NCBI GenBank assembly: GCA_004154925.1
Contig: QJNS01000087.1
Coordinates: 124,001 to 188,000, forward strand
Direction: 5' to 3'
From: Monosporascus cannonballus
Taxonomy: Eukaryota; Ascomycota; Sordariomycetes; Xylariales
Length of the DNA stretch: 64,000 bases
Position 1 is the first letter of the stretch. Each line of letters begins with the position of its first letter. This document shows positions 11,512 through 23,699 of this stretch, piece after piece. The position numbers and the translations under genes are program-made. The notes below the pieces were generated by a model, which searched no databases, was not told the DNA's origin, and was given only the letters and a program-made list of their open reading frames with translations.

Positions 11512-11767
11512 AATCGTTACCTCACCAACATGAGGTCCCATTTTTAAGGTTGTGGCTGCGCCTACAGTGCTGGTGGCAGGCGATATCCTGTCAGCTAGCC
11601 AGGTGTGCTTTAGCACATCAAATACGGAAAGGCTACCCCATTAATCGGAACATATATACACCCTTGCTAAGTAACACAAAAGTTGTACGCATTACGAAAG
11701 CGTTGCCTCACTAAAATCAGGCCCTACTTTGGAGGTTATGGCTGCGCCTGCGGCGCAGCTGTGGCTA
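11512..11767. repeat. Two imperfect direct copies of a ~68-bp GC-richer unit with a hairpin
   Basis: The segments 11512-11579 and 11698-11767 align (CGTTRCCTCAC, then AGG, GGTTRTGGCTGCGCCT) at a spacing of about 186 bp. The second contains a perfect 8-bp inverted repeat, GCTGCGCC-TGC-GGCGCAGC, at 11741-11759. The surrounding 11,410-11,800 island is far less AT-biased than its flanks. Origin unknown: possibly a fragment of a transposon terminal region. Confidence 0.5.
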
Positions 11768-11799
11768 AAGCCTTCTAAAACCTGTAGCTTTAAGTATCG

Positions 11800-12353
11800 A
11801 CCTATAAAAGTCCTATAAAAGTATCCACAAAAACAACAAACCTCCTAAATAAGGCCTAATAGCAAGTTGTAAATTTTTTACTTCGTTTCAAAATATTCTA
11901 AATAATTTTTTAAAAGGGTTTTTTATAATTCGTAAATAAAAAAATAATGAAAATTACTTAAAAAACACGGTTATATAAAGTTTTAAAAACGTGTTAAAAC
12001 TATATATCAAATTTGTTAATCGAGAATAAATTGATACAAATATTAAGAATATAAGTTAAAATTCTCGTTCTAGATAAACTTTTTATCTAAAACGCTCCTA
12101 TAGCTATAACAAAGCAACTATAACTCGTACAAGTAAAAATATAGCTAAACCGGCTTTTTTTATATTAACTTTGGAAAATCTATAGTAAAATGTTATATGT
12201 AATAGTTACTACGTTACTGCTATAAGAGCGTTTTAAACTGATTTATTCTTAACCTTTTCAGAGCTGCGATATAACAACTATAATTCGTACGGCTAAAAAA
12301 GTTAAAATACGAATTTTTCTTATATAAAATATAATAGAGAAGCCCGGTATAAA
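11800..12353. other. AT-rich sequence left of element A
   Basis: Degenerate AT-rich sequence apart from the inverted-repeat segment at 12088-12235. No LTR pair or pol-like translation was recognised, so it is probably older mutated repeat DNA. Confidence 0.4.
12088..12235. repeat. Short inverted-repeat (MITE-like) segment
   Basis: TAAAACGCTCCTATA at 12088 is matched in reverse complement by TATAAGAGCGTTTTA ending at 12235, 14 of 15 positions, the single mismatch being a G/A difference. The arms are about 150 bp apart end to end. There is no coding content. A weak direct repeat (AACTATAAYTCGTAC, near 12118 and 12274) overlaps. It may be a miniature DNA element or chance in AT-rich sequence. 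Confidence 0.3.
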
Positions 12354-12358
12354 ATAAT

Positions 12359-12737
12359 TGTTATAATTTAACGTATTTAGGCCTATAAAAACGATAGTAA
12401 TGACAAAGATAATACGACCTATTCTATAAGTTATATAATACATAATTAATAGTATACTTGTAATTACTAAAAAATAACCGAAATTATAAGAGATTAGAAA
12501 TATTATAAAAATATAATAATAATAAATAATAGAAAAATAAAGAACTATATATACATTCGTTATTTTTATAATTTAAATAATAGTAGTTTGTAATATTAAT
12601 TTATTATTTAAGATATCTTCAATATTGAGAAACGTAATGGGTTATTATATTTATTATTTATATTTTCATAGTATTTTTGTTATTATAAATCCGCATAATT
12701 AAGGATTAATAATAAGGTAAATTTTTTAACGGTTATA
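12359..12737 (+). repeat. 5' LTR of element A
   Basis: 379 bp, starting TGTTATAATTTAAC and ending TTAACGGTTATA; followed by TATTATAAACTTTT, the counterpart of CGTTGTAAGCTTTT after the B and E LTRs. Heavily C-to-T/G-to-A mutated compared with the 3' copy. Confidence 0.85.
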
Positions 12738-13458
12738 TATTATAAACTTTTATTTAAAATTATCGTTAAATTTTAAATAATATTATTAATATTGTATTTA
12801 TTCATAAATAATTAATTTATAAAGGTTTTAAGAAAAATAAATATGTAAATTAAAACAAAGGTTTTTAAGAACTAAATTCTTTAAATATATATTTTGTTTA
12901 TTTTAAAGTAAAAGAGGTTGATTTTACCGGATTATTTTAAGTAAAATATAAAAAATTGAAAAGTAAATGTACAACCTTAGATATTAGAAATCTTTTTAAT
13001 ATAAGTTAAGTTATTTAGTTAAATTTTATTAATAAATTGATTTTTTTTAGATCTTTTAAATTTAAATTATTTAATAATATTTTCGTTATACAATTATTGT
13101 TTTTATTATAATATCGAATATATTTTGAGTATTCTTTTTATTTATGGCGTTATATTTATATTGCGAATAAAATATATAATTGATTAATTTATAGGAAATA
13201 TAGTTATTTTATAAAAATCTATTGTAAATAAATACATTATTTTATTTATAAAAAAGCAAAGCTTAGAAGTAATAAGAATATATAATAATGATAAATAATT
13301 TAAATAAATATTAATAAAAGTTTTCCAAATAATAATTAAAAAAATAAATCCGAAATATAAATTTCATAATTACGATACAAAGGATCCGTATTTAATTACT
13401 GTAATATATTTACTTAACTAATTTTCAATGTATATTAATAATAAAAATATTAATAATT

Positions 13459-13966
13459 TATAAAGTAACGAAAGCATAACGTTAATCATAGTAATAAAAG
13501 ATTAGTAATTCCAAATCGCAATTGGAGTTTGGATACCTTAATCTACATTATAAGGATTAGCTGTACATATTATCATAATTATTCCCTCTCTTTTAATAAA
13601 GTCGTCCCGACTTTAGAGCTAGATAAGACGTCGAATCCCCAAGGCTTTACTGCGCCCTGTGAGCATATAACGCGGTTGGACCTTTCGCGCCGACTACTCG
13701 CCGAACGCCAGCGGTTGAAATCTTTTCGGTCTGCCTTTTAACTTTCTTTAACCTGCAGCTGCCTCTGTGGGGATCGAACCCTGCCTCCGGTATGTCGCCG
13801 AAATGGTGCCGAACTGGCTGATATACCCAATTGGAGTTTAGAATAATTATGAGGTAACGAGAGTTGAACGTCAACCATAATACCAAAAGATCAGTAACCC
13901 CAAACTCCAATTGGGGTTTGGATATATTAATCTATCTTATAAGAACTAGCTATGTATGTTATCACA
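13459..13966. mobile_element. TRIM-like short element nested in A
   Basis: Direct repeats 13459-13575 and 13848-13966 (117 and 119 bp) start TATAAAGTAACG / TATGAGGTAACG and end TATTATCA / TGTTATCACA, enclosing about 270 bp of near-normal composition. TAATT flanks both ends (13454-13458 and 13967-13971), a possible target duplication, though it is weak evidence in AT-rich DNA. There is no protein-coding potential. The size and layout fit a terminal-repeat retrotransposon in miniature. The internal part carries a tRNA-like signature on the minus strand. Alternative: a SINE flanked by older repeats. Confidence 0.55.
13765..13825 (-). other. tRNA-like (pol III A/B box) sequence inside the TRIM-like element
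   Basis: On the minus strand GGTTCGATCCC (13780-13770) matches the tRNA T-loop/B box exactly. About 40 nt upstream, CAGCCAGTTCGGC (13820-13808) resembles an A box/D arm. Between them TTCGG-CGACATA-CCGGA can form a 5-bp stem with a 7-nt loop. The base 5' of the would-be anticodon is G rather than U and no clean acceptor stem is visible, so this is a tRNA-derived relic, not a functional tRNA gene. Confidence 0.45.
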
Positions 13967-16900
13967 TAATTACGTATTTCGACGATTTAAAAAAATATAA
14001 AATAATGTTTTTTTAAATTTAATAAACTTAAATATTTATTAAATTATATTCTTTCGATAAAACATTCGGTAATCAATAATATATTTAATATATATAAAAT
14101 TTTAACAATAGATACGATAATAAATTACGCATTACTATTAATATTTTCTGATATAATAACGTTTAATATAATATTATATTAAATTTTATAAACGTTAAAA
14201 TTATATATAAAAAATTAAAATTAAATAAAATGTTATAAATAAAACAAAATAAAGTTTACAAACATTTTTTGTTTGAAATCTTACGATAAATTAAATAGAT
14301 ATTAATATTTAAAATATAACTTGAGAATAATTTAAAAAACGAGAATAAAGTTATTAATATAATTTAAACTTAATAGGAAAATAAGTTTATTTCGATAAAA
14401 GATTTAATGCGAAATACGAAAAGGTAAAAAGCTGGCCTAAAATACGATTAAAGAATACTAAAATATTTTTAGAAAATGGTTTAAAAAATATTAAAAAAAA
14501 ACGGGAAGATCTTACACTCGACTCTTTAACCGATATAATAAAATAGATGTAATATATTATAGACAAAGTCAATATCCAGGATATAATAACTGACGAAAAA
14601 TTAATTTATTAATATGTTTTCGATATATATAAAAACAGATTTAATTAGCTAAACTAAACTGGAAATAATAAAATAAATCAATAATAACATTGATATTTTC
14701 GAACTATCGCTTTTAAAAATAACACTAATAACTATGTTTCTTTTGCTTGTATAATTAATAAGATTATTAATTTGTAAAAAGATTAGCTTAACAAATTATT
14801 AAAAAAGATTATCAGAAGATTACTATAGATTGTTATTATTAGTTAATATTTATTATAGATTCGAAAAAAAGGTAAATATAAAAGAATATTAATAGTTTAT
14901 ATAATTGATATATTAGAAAAATAATAAATTGAGAATGGCTTAATAGTATATAATATATTTTACCGAAATATAATTCGTTTAATAAAATTAAAAAATATAG
15001 TGAATTAAAGATAATTGACATAATTTGAAAAAATAATATGTGCGCAAAAACGATACTTAAAACAGGTTACTGTATTATATAAAACAAAATATAAACGAAA
15101 TTCGACAAATTCAACAAAATGTTAAAAAAGAGTAATTTATAAAAAAGCCGCAAATATCGAAATTTTGAAAAATAAAGAAATGTTTTCAAAAAAGACTTTA
15201 AACGCGACGACATAAACTATTAATAACTTTTTTACCTAAAATATACGAATTAAAACGCATTAGTATACCGTAATAATAAAGTACGAAGTTTTAAGCGGAA
15301 AATATATTGTATAAAACATCATAAATAAGCTGAAAGTATTCCAAGAATATAAATTAAAGTCTTGTATAATTTCGATTTTCGCAAATTGCATTTTCGTTTA
15401 TAACGGAAAAAGGATTTAATGGGAAATTAATTGTTTCGAAATTTTCATCTAAAAATGATATTAAATAATTAATTTCAACATCGTTTTATATTGGAATTAT
15501 AGTATAATTATAAGATTAATATATATATATTAATACAGATCTTTAATTATTGAGAGGATTAATTATGTAAGTTTTATTTATGTTCCCTTAATAAATATTA
15601 AAAAAGAAATAATATTTTAATATTTAATTCGAAATAAAGGCGAACTTAGGTATAAAGATATAATAAATATTTTATTATATGAGAAAATAAATTATAAAAG
15701 AACTAGGTATTAAAAATACGACATATTACTGTAATTATAAAAATAAACTGTAAGTAATTAAATAACGATTTAAAATATTAATTTTTAATTTAAAGAAATA
15801 AATGAATATAAGATGATAATAATAATATGAATCGTTTGTTTAAAGAAACTTAAATAAGATTATTAAAATATAATGAATAATATTACGAAACAATTTCTAA
15901 GAAAGATTTATTCAAGATATTTCATTTTATTTACAACGTTAATAGAAAAGAATTACCCGTTGTTAAAAATACCTAGAAAATAGATTATAAAAGAATAGAT
16001 TCGATTTTCGAAATTAGCAGAAGACCATTTTATATCTTTTATATTTAAAAAACGAGATATTACGCTTTGTAATTAAATATCAATAATTAAACAATAATAT
16101 TATTACGGATCTTATATTGTTATTTTTGCCTGAAGCAAACGAAAACAGATTTTAGAAAATTAAATAACTTATAATATTAGATTTTAAAAAGAAATATAAT
16201 TTTAATAAAATTAAAAAGAAATAGGAATAAACAATATTTTTAAGACGAAATATCCATTATTTAAATATTTGAATATATTATAGAGAATTATGAACGTACT
16301 AATAATTTTTAACCGCTAAATAATTATATATTACCAAAGTATTTCGACGTATTTGTTTCCTATTATTCTAACGATATTTCCATTTTTTAAAAGTAAAAAA
16401 AGTATATCAAGCATGCGTTTCTGAAGTTTTTTAAGCTTTATAAAACGTAAAATTCTTAGATAATGCCAAAAACGTTAATTTTATAATTAAACATTAAGAT
16501 ATTTAATATATATTATTAAAATCGATTTATAATTATAAAATAATAAATGCTAATTATAATTAAAAATTAATCAATATTTTTTAAATTTGTTAATTGTTAT
16601 AAAAGATTTATTCGAAATTTTAATAAAAAGGAAAAGAAAATTTGTATAAACAATATAAATAATAAACGGGTTCCGAAAATGAAAAATATGATTATTAATA
16701 AATCTAGTAGTTATATATTATTTAATAAGTTTCGTGATGTTAAGACTTAATACGTTAAAGTATACATTAAATACGGCAATTAAATAATAAAATAATTAAG
16801 GTAAATTATATCTTATTATATTTTTTTCGTTCAAGATAATAAGATCTGAATTTAATTATGTTATATATAATGAAAGACTTATTTTTATTATAATTGCTAA

Positions 16901-18619
16901 TTGAAAATTTAACTATTTTAATAAAAAGTGGTATTAAATGAAGCTATATATGAATTATTACAGTTTTATCCCTTTTATGTTAAAAAAATATTTATAAGAT
17001 GATAATTACGATATCTAAAACAATAACGAACTTTAATTTCGTTATTATTGTTAACAAAGTTCGAAAAATAGTAAAGCCGATATTTCAACTATGTAATTAA
17101 ACTATGAAAATTTAATTAAAATAATTATGTAATTTTATATAATATTTCAAAAGGATATTTAAATTTACGCTAGATTAAAATAATACGCTTTATACTAGAT
17201 AATATATATTAAAAAATTAGAAACCATAAATTGTAATTTGTTAAAAACTAAAAAGTTTAAAAGGTTATAAAGATTAAAATATATCAAATAAAATCAGAGC
17301 GTTATATATATAAATATTCGCTATATAAATATCTGCAAATCTATACAGCCTTAAAACGATTTTAATTTATATATTTTTTTATAAAAAATTAAACCGGTAA
17401 TTTCACATTTACGATAACAATATAACCTTTATAATAAGGCCAAGATACAACAATAAAAGCCTTATCGAAAATCATAATTACTATTAGTTTCGGAGAAATT
17501 ATAGAATTTAATTATTATAAATTTTATTACTAAATTTGATTTTAACAAATATAACGATAAAAATATATTGCAACCATATCCGATACTATTTGCCAATTTA
17601 CGAAAAGATTCCATTCTTTACTTTATTACAAAGCTAATAATCTAAAATGAAAAATATATATATTTTTTAAACATTTGGTTAATATATACAAATTTGGATA
17701 GGAAATTATTTTAAATAAACAAAATACGTTTCTTTTAAATTTTTAGCAAAACTTTATATTATAAATTCAATGAAAGTATAAGTTATTTAGCATATTTAAC
17801 ACTGAAATAAACGAATAAATGAAACGTTTAAATTAAAGGTTAACAACGGATTTCAGATATTATATTAATTACAAATGATATAATGAAGATAAAGAGTTAC
17901 TTATTACCTAATTAACTTATTATATTAGTTATTGCAAAAATGTGAAAATAGTATTATGTTACGTAAATCTTTTCTATATTAAGTGTTTAAAACATACGTA
18001 TATAGAATTTGTTAGCGTTAAAGTAGTATTTATATTAAAATATTTTCAATAGCTATATTATAAGATAAATATAAAATAAAAATTTGTATATACTTTAAAA
18101 AAGTAATTATTATAAAGAAAAGCCATTAAAAGGTTTAAATTTCGAAAAAATAAAATAATTTATTTTTGATTAAAAATTTCTAAATCAAAGAACTTATTAA
18201 AAGGTTAGATTTTAAATATATCGATTTATATAAAATTGTTAAAAGACTTCGGGAAAATAATTATTTATTAGAACTTTTATTCAATGTTAAATTCTTCTTA
18301 ATTTTTTGGCATTTGTTATTCGAATTAGTAATAGCTACAATTAAAATTTAACGATGTAAAACGATATAAAGGTGAAAAAAAAACATAATATATAAAATGG
18401 AAAAAATATTCAATATCAAAAAAGGGTTTTATTTAATATTTAATTAAACGGAAACAAAATTCACACTTCGAAAGTATCTGAGAATTAGCTAAAACTTTTC
18501 CGAATGTCTAGCGCCTGCTGAAAAACTTTTACCGGTGGCGACGAAACTACTAAAAATAGTATTTATAATAAGATTAGTAAAAGGCTAATCTGGTAAGCCA
18601 AAATTAAATAAATTGAAAA

Positions 18620-19143
18620 GGATAACGGTTTACGTTGATATAATTACGGCGGTTTCGATGATAACCGGTTTTTCTCTTTGTTTTTATTTTTTTAATTTGT
18701 ATAAGTATTAAAAATAACGTTATATTATTTGGCGGTTTTTGGAACGAACCGCAGATTTTTATTTTCGTAAATAAATAAATTGTGTTAAAACTTTATTTAT
18801 TTTTTCGTAGTTTCAATGTTAGATTTTAAGTTAACGCCTTAAAAATTTAATAAACTTTCTTTTTCGTTAAAGTCTTTTGGTGTTCGAAACGTTAATATTT
18901 ACAGCAAATATTCTTTTAAATAAATAATAGTAACATATTTGTTTTTTTGAAAACAGAATTATGTATTACATATTTTTAATATCGCAACACGTTTTTCATT
19001 ATTTCGTATTATAAATATTTCGAAAATATATTAAAAATAAAGTATAATTTCGCAACCAAACTTTTTAATACCGTTATAAAATTAATATAACGAACTATAA
19101 AAGGACGAGATTTGCGACACATTTTAGAAATAAGTAAAACTAT
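18620..19143 (-). pseudogene. Element A antisense Cys-rich/coiled-coil frame, decayed
   Basis: Antisense to the element, between integrase and 3' LTR. It aligns with the same region of B and E (here SRPFIVRYINF against PRFSTVRYANF in B). The start codon position reads ATA instead of ATG, consistent with RIP, and several stops follow. Identified only by comparison with its relatives. Confidence 0.45.
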
Positions 19144-19208
19144 AATATAGAAAACGGGTATTTATTGAAAAGAAAATCTTGAAATAAGATTTCCAAAAAA
19201 AGAAATTA

Positions 19209-19590
19209 TATTACGATTCAACCGGCTTAGATATATGAGAATAATCGTCATGATAAGGATAATACGATTTATTATATAAAATACAGGATAAAGAATTTTT
19301 AATATATTTATAATTACTTTAAAAAAATCTAAATTTATAAGAGATTATAACAGTTATAAAATTTATAATTAATAATAATTAATAAAAACCTCAAAAATTA
19401 TATATGCGTTTGTTGTTTCTATTATTTAAATAATATTAGCTGGTAATAATAATTTGTTACTTAAAACACTTTTAATGTTGCGAAACGTAATAAAGTATAG
19501 CATTTATTACGCAGATTCTTACGATATTCCATTCAATATAAACTCGTACGACTAATATATAATAGTTGGTTAAACTCTCTAGCCGCCACA
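19209..19590 (+). repeat. 3' LTR of element A
   Basis: 382 bp, starting TATTACGATTCAACCGG and ending CTAGCCGCCACA. The intact CACA end and the following ATAAT define the boundary and target duplication. Confidence 0.88.
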
Positions 19591-19595
19591 ATAAT

Positions 19596-20540
19596 GTGTC
19601 CGGTAGTTATGCTGTCGCAGCCACAATCACGTTGCGGTCGCCTATTTCCCAGATTTAAATTTAGCTATATCGGCCTTAATTTCGATTTAAAAAAAATTTG
19701 AAAATATCTCTGTATATATATTAGCTAATATTTAACGCGTATATAAAGTATTAAACTTATTAGATATGAATTTAGTGCTTAATAAATATTTTCTTGTTTA
19801 AAGGGTTAATTTTAGATTGATAAATAAGATAAAATAGAATAAATATGGTGGTATTAAACTAGGTAACCGTTATACGTTTTACAAAAGCATATATAATTAG
19901 AGAAATATAATAATATAATATATATCCTTTATATTTAACAATTATGAGGTTTATTTGTTTAATCTGCATATATATTTATTAAATAACTATTTTTAATACG
20001 ATATTTGCTATATATTAGTCATAATCGTTAATATATTCTAATAATAATAATAGCGGTAAAAAAGTTAACGTTTTTAGTTATATATAAAGGATTAAAAATT
20101 TGGGACCGTTTTAACAGCAAATTCTATTTTAAAGCGTACTCGTTTAATAATTAGAACTTTATCGATCCTGATTAATTATTTTCGTAGCTTGTTAAATTAA
20201 TAACACTCGATATAATCTTTTGTTTTAAAAAACTAATTTGTTCTACAGCGAAATTTAAGATCTTATTATTATTTTTATCTTTCGAAGATATTATCAAAAA
20301 ATTAATTTTATGGAATACTTATAGTATAAGAAAAGAGGTTTCTATCTTAAGACCTACTTTTATGTGAGATAACGCAGCCTCTTAGAACTAGCCAAAAAGG
20401 GCTAAAGCAGGACCCTATATATCTTGATACAACCTTGTTTAAATATCAAGAAAAGTAACTAGTTGCTGATATAGCTCAGAAGGGTTTGGAATTGCTGACT
20501 TTTTGGTATTGTGGCTAGCGTTGCACCCGCGCTACCTCAC
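19596..20540. other. Spacer between elements A and F
   Basis: AT-rich to about 20,330, then an island of ordinary composition (about 20,330-20,540) immediately left of element F. No frame or known repeat was recognised. It may be the least-mutated remnant of the host sequence or older repeat into which A and F inserted. Confidence 0.4.
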
Positions 20541-20545
20541 ACTTT

Positions 20546-20916
20546 AAAGCCTAGCGCGACAGCGTTATGACTAAACTTTGACCAAGGACACTTCGTCTTT
20601 TCATAGTGATCTTGATGATTTAGGTAATCTGGACCAGATTATATAAATCACATAAGTCCCCGACATACTGACTTCGGAAATCGGGATATATAATATATTA
20701 ATTTTGTCTTAAAATGAATATTTTTTAATTATTGCTTTTTAATTATTAATCCAACTTTATAACTAAAAACAATAGTTTTCGACTGTAAGAAAATTTTGCA
20801 AATCTTGTTAACGAATAAATCTTTAAATTATTTCTTGCTTTATTTTTATCTATACATCAAGACTATATTTCGTATATTACTTATATTTCTAGGTAAAATA
20901 TAACGGATTGGTGATA
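20546..20916 (+). repeat. 5' LTR of element F
   Basis: About 371 bp. The left part keeps near-normal composition. It aligns with 52950-53321 through CTARCGCGA, AATCTRGAYCARATTATATAAAT and TTATTAATCYAA. The exact first base is uncertain. Confidence 0.7.
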
Positions 20917-21879
20917 TTTTAGAATTTGTGTGATTAATAATTAACGAATGCTTTACTTCTTATTTAATTATAAGCCTTTTTAAGCCTAATGTAGGAAATA
21001 ATATAAAATAATATTTAAAATATAAACAATTATCTTAATTCCTATTATTAACTAATAAGTACCTAATAATCAAATTAAACACTTGACTATTATTTAAAAA
21101 AGCATTACAATTAATTAATAATATAACACCCCTTATTATGCGATGTTAGAAAGTTTTTTTAATAGCAACCTATCTGTATTAGAAATATCCTTTAAATATA
21201 ACACTTTAAAACTAAAAGAATTAAGAAAGAAAATATAGAACTAAGGGGAAAGAAAAAAACAAAACACATACTTAATAAAAAAACTATATATCTTAATATC
21301 AAAAGTTAAAGCCCTAAAGAAAACTTGAAATATACCGGCTAATAAAAGACTCTAACTTTACAGTTTTTTAAAGTAAATTAATTTCACAAAAATATCATAC
21401 TATTTCTCAGATAATATAAAATGTTAAACGTTAAAGGTTATAAACCAATTTTTAAGCCTTTTAATATAACCATTAATATAAAAAGATTTTTAATTTCAGC
21501 TAAACTTTATCTCAAGTTCTATAAAAAAACTCTAACAAAAAATTACTAGAAGATAATAGTTACTTCGTAATTATTAACAAAACGAAGTTTGTTATAATTT
21601 GAACTCATTATAAAAACTTACTTCTAAAAGTATCTCGAAAAATCTTCAAACATAACAAATTATATTTTTATTAAATTCAAGGATATCTAAAAATTGTAAA
21701 CTTTAGTTAAAACCGCATATAAGCAATAATACGTGATTAAATAAGTATATTTTTTTGGGTTAAACTAAATCAGCGTTTAAATACATAACCAAATTTAATT
21801 ATTTAACAACTATTTCGAACTTGTTAAAAATGTATTAATTTATCCTGATTATAACGGTCTAAAACTACTAATTAAAAAT

Positions 21880-22200
21880 AAATTATATATGGAACCAAGA
21901 ATACAATTCATTGCTAAATATACCAACAAAGTTATTATTACCGGTGGACGAACCTTTAATCGATACCTTAAAAAATTAGTAAACGAAATAACGACAAAAG
22001 TTCCTATAACAAAGCCAAGAAAAATAAGGCCAAACCATAGAAAAGAGCAAATACCGGTTAAAAAAGTTGTAAGAAACATAAATCTAAAATAAAATATTAT
22101 AACTGTAGTAAAAAAGGATATTTTAAAAATAAATATCGCTTTTCTGTTAAAGAATATTCCAAGAAATTGATTTTTTTAACCTCAGAAAAAAGTTAAAATA
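21880..22200 (+). pseudogene. Element F gag C-terminus with degraded zinc knuckle
   Basis: An open stretch (21,889-22,092, basic) precedes YYNCSKKGYFKNKYR, which has the spacing of a CX2CX4HX4C zinc knuckle with three of four ligands turned to Tyr, the change expected from TGY/CAY to TAY by RIP. The nucleocapsid of such elements binds the RNA genome. Non-functional. Confidence 0.6.
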
Positions 22201-23059
22201 ATTAAATAAAAAAACATATAATAAAGCAAAAGATAAGAAGAAAAGTTAAGGCAGTTTTTTTCGAACCAGAATTCGTTAATATCACAATTATTTAAATTTA
22301 AAACGATATCATAAAATATTAAAATTATCCTATTTGCTAATACTGTAAAATTAAAACATATAAGGATTATTTCAAATAAAGAATTTCTAAAATAACTATA
22401 AAGTTAAAATACCTTTATTATATTAACATTTACAAATATAAGATATATTAAAAAAACAGTTACTTTGAATCGAATATTAAAAGTTATAAAAAGTTATTTT
22501 CTCAACTTTATAAATTTCTCGAATATATAATATATACTAAAAACATTCAAATAAACCCTTGCGATTTATTACATTGTATTACTTATTGTTACATTGAATA
22601 TTTTACCCATTTTAAAGTTAAAAAATAATAGATTTTGGCGCGAATAAAATAATAAAACGCTTTTTAAACTTAAAAATAAATATAAATATATAGAAATTTC
22701 TAAATAACTAAAGTATTCTAAGTATTATTACTTATATCCAGGTTTAAAATGAAGTTGAAAGGTTATATCGTAAGGGTACTTATTTTTTTCTCTAGTACTT
22801 TTCATCTAATATAAGCTTTTAAATATAAAAATAATCTATTCGAGAAATTCAAACTTTAATTTTACGACCTAGAAGCGGCAAAACCGAAAAACGTACTAAA
22901 AGATAATTATCTACGGATATTAATAGGGCAGAAATAAACGATATAAATATATAAACGACTATTATACCAAATATACCTCCAGAAAAACTCGAAAATAACA
23001 ACGGTTTTTCGTAGCCAAACTATATCAATTAAAAAATACGAAAACCTTTTCAAACTAAG

Positions 23060-23451
23060 TATTACGACCTAACGGGCTCCGGCCTTAAGAAACGGTTAAA
23101 CAAGGATCATACGGACCACCCCATGGGTTACGTGACGGTGATCATTGCCAAGCCAGTGATCAGGAGTGATCTAACAAGATCGCAAGCGATCATAATTACC
23201 ACCAGCCGTATAATCATAAATGATTAAGCCAAATAAGGAAAAGATATATACGCTTATTATTTCCATAGTTTAGATAGTACCAGTTTGTAACATTTATCAA
23301 TATTAATTATTTGCAATACGCTTTTGCACCCTTGGTATTAAGAGACGTAATACGATTATTATATTTATTACTTAGGTTTCTACGATATTTTTGTTAATAT
23401 AAACCCGTACGACTAAAATTTAATAGTTGGTTAAACCGTTTAGCCGTTATA
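23060..23451 (+). repeat. 5' LTR of element B
   Basis: 392 bp, TATTACGACCTAACGGG to TAGCCGTTATA. The U3 half is the least mutated of any copy and contains GTGATCATTGCC, CAGTGATCAGGAG and other short inverted GATC-containing repeats; the U5 half is more mutated than in the 3' LTR. Confidence 0.92.
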
Positions 23452-23699
23452 CGTTGTAAGCTTTTGTTCAATTGTACCATTAAATTTTAAGTAATATTTA
23501 ATATTGTTAAAATATCGATTAGCATTTAAGAAAATTTTATTTAACAGCTTTAGGCTCGGATTCGGGAATTAAAAAGAAAAGTCCGATAACTTAGGGCTAC
23601 GCCACCTGCTTAAACCTTTTTCGCCCGCATAAAGCCTAAAAAGCCAGAACCTTATAATGGAAAAGGCAACCTTTAGACCTTTTTGATTTAGGCACAAGT

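Larger units (their letters stand above)
12359..19590 (+). mobile_element. Element A: RIP-degraded Ty3/gypsy LTR retrotransposon
   Basis: A 7,232-bp element bounded by LTRs 12359-12737 and 19209-19590 and by a perfect 5-bp target duplication ATAAT (12354-12358 and 19591-19595). It is about 0.4-0.6 kb longer than its relatives because of a nested short element at 13459-13966. The internal sequence aligns with element B: RT-like region about 16,140-16,400, RNase H about 16,720-16,980, integrase core about 17,480-17,870, integrase C-terminal (GPY/F-like) region about 18,190-18,330, then the antisense Cys-rich frame. Every frame is full of stops. Same family as B, D, E and H. Confidence 0.85.

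Noticed and set aside
13765..13825. Functional tRNA gene
   Set aside because: The B box is perfect but there is no acceptor stem, and the residue 5' of the anticodon is not U; it lies in a repeat element.
21889..22092. A small basic protein gene
   Set aside because: It continues into a degraded zinc knuckle and is the gag C-terminus of element F.
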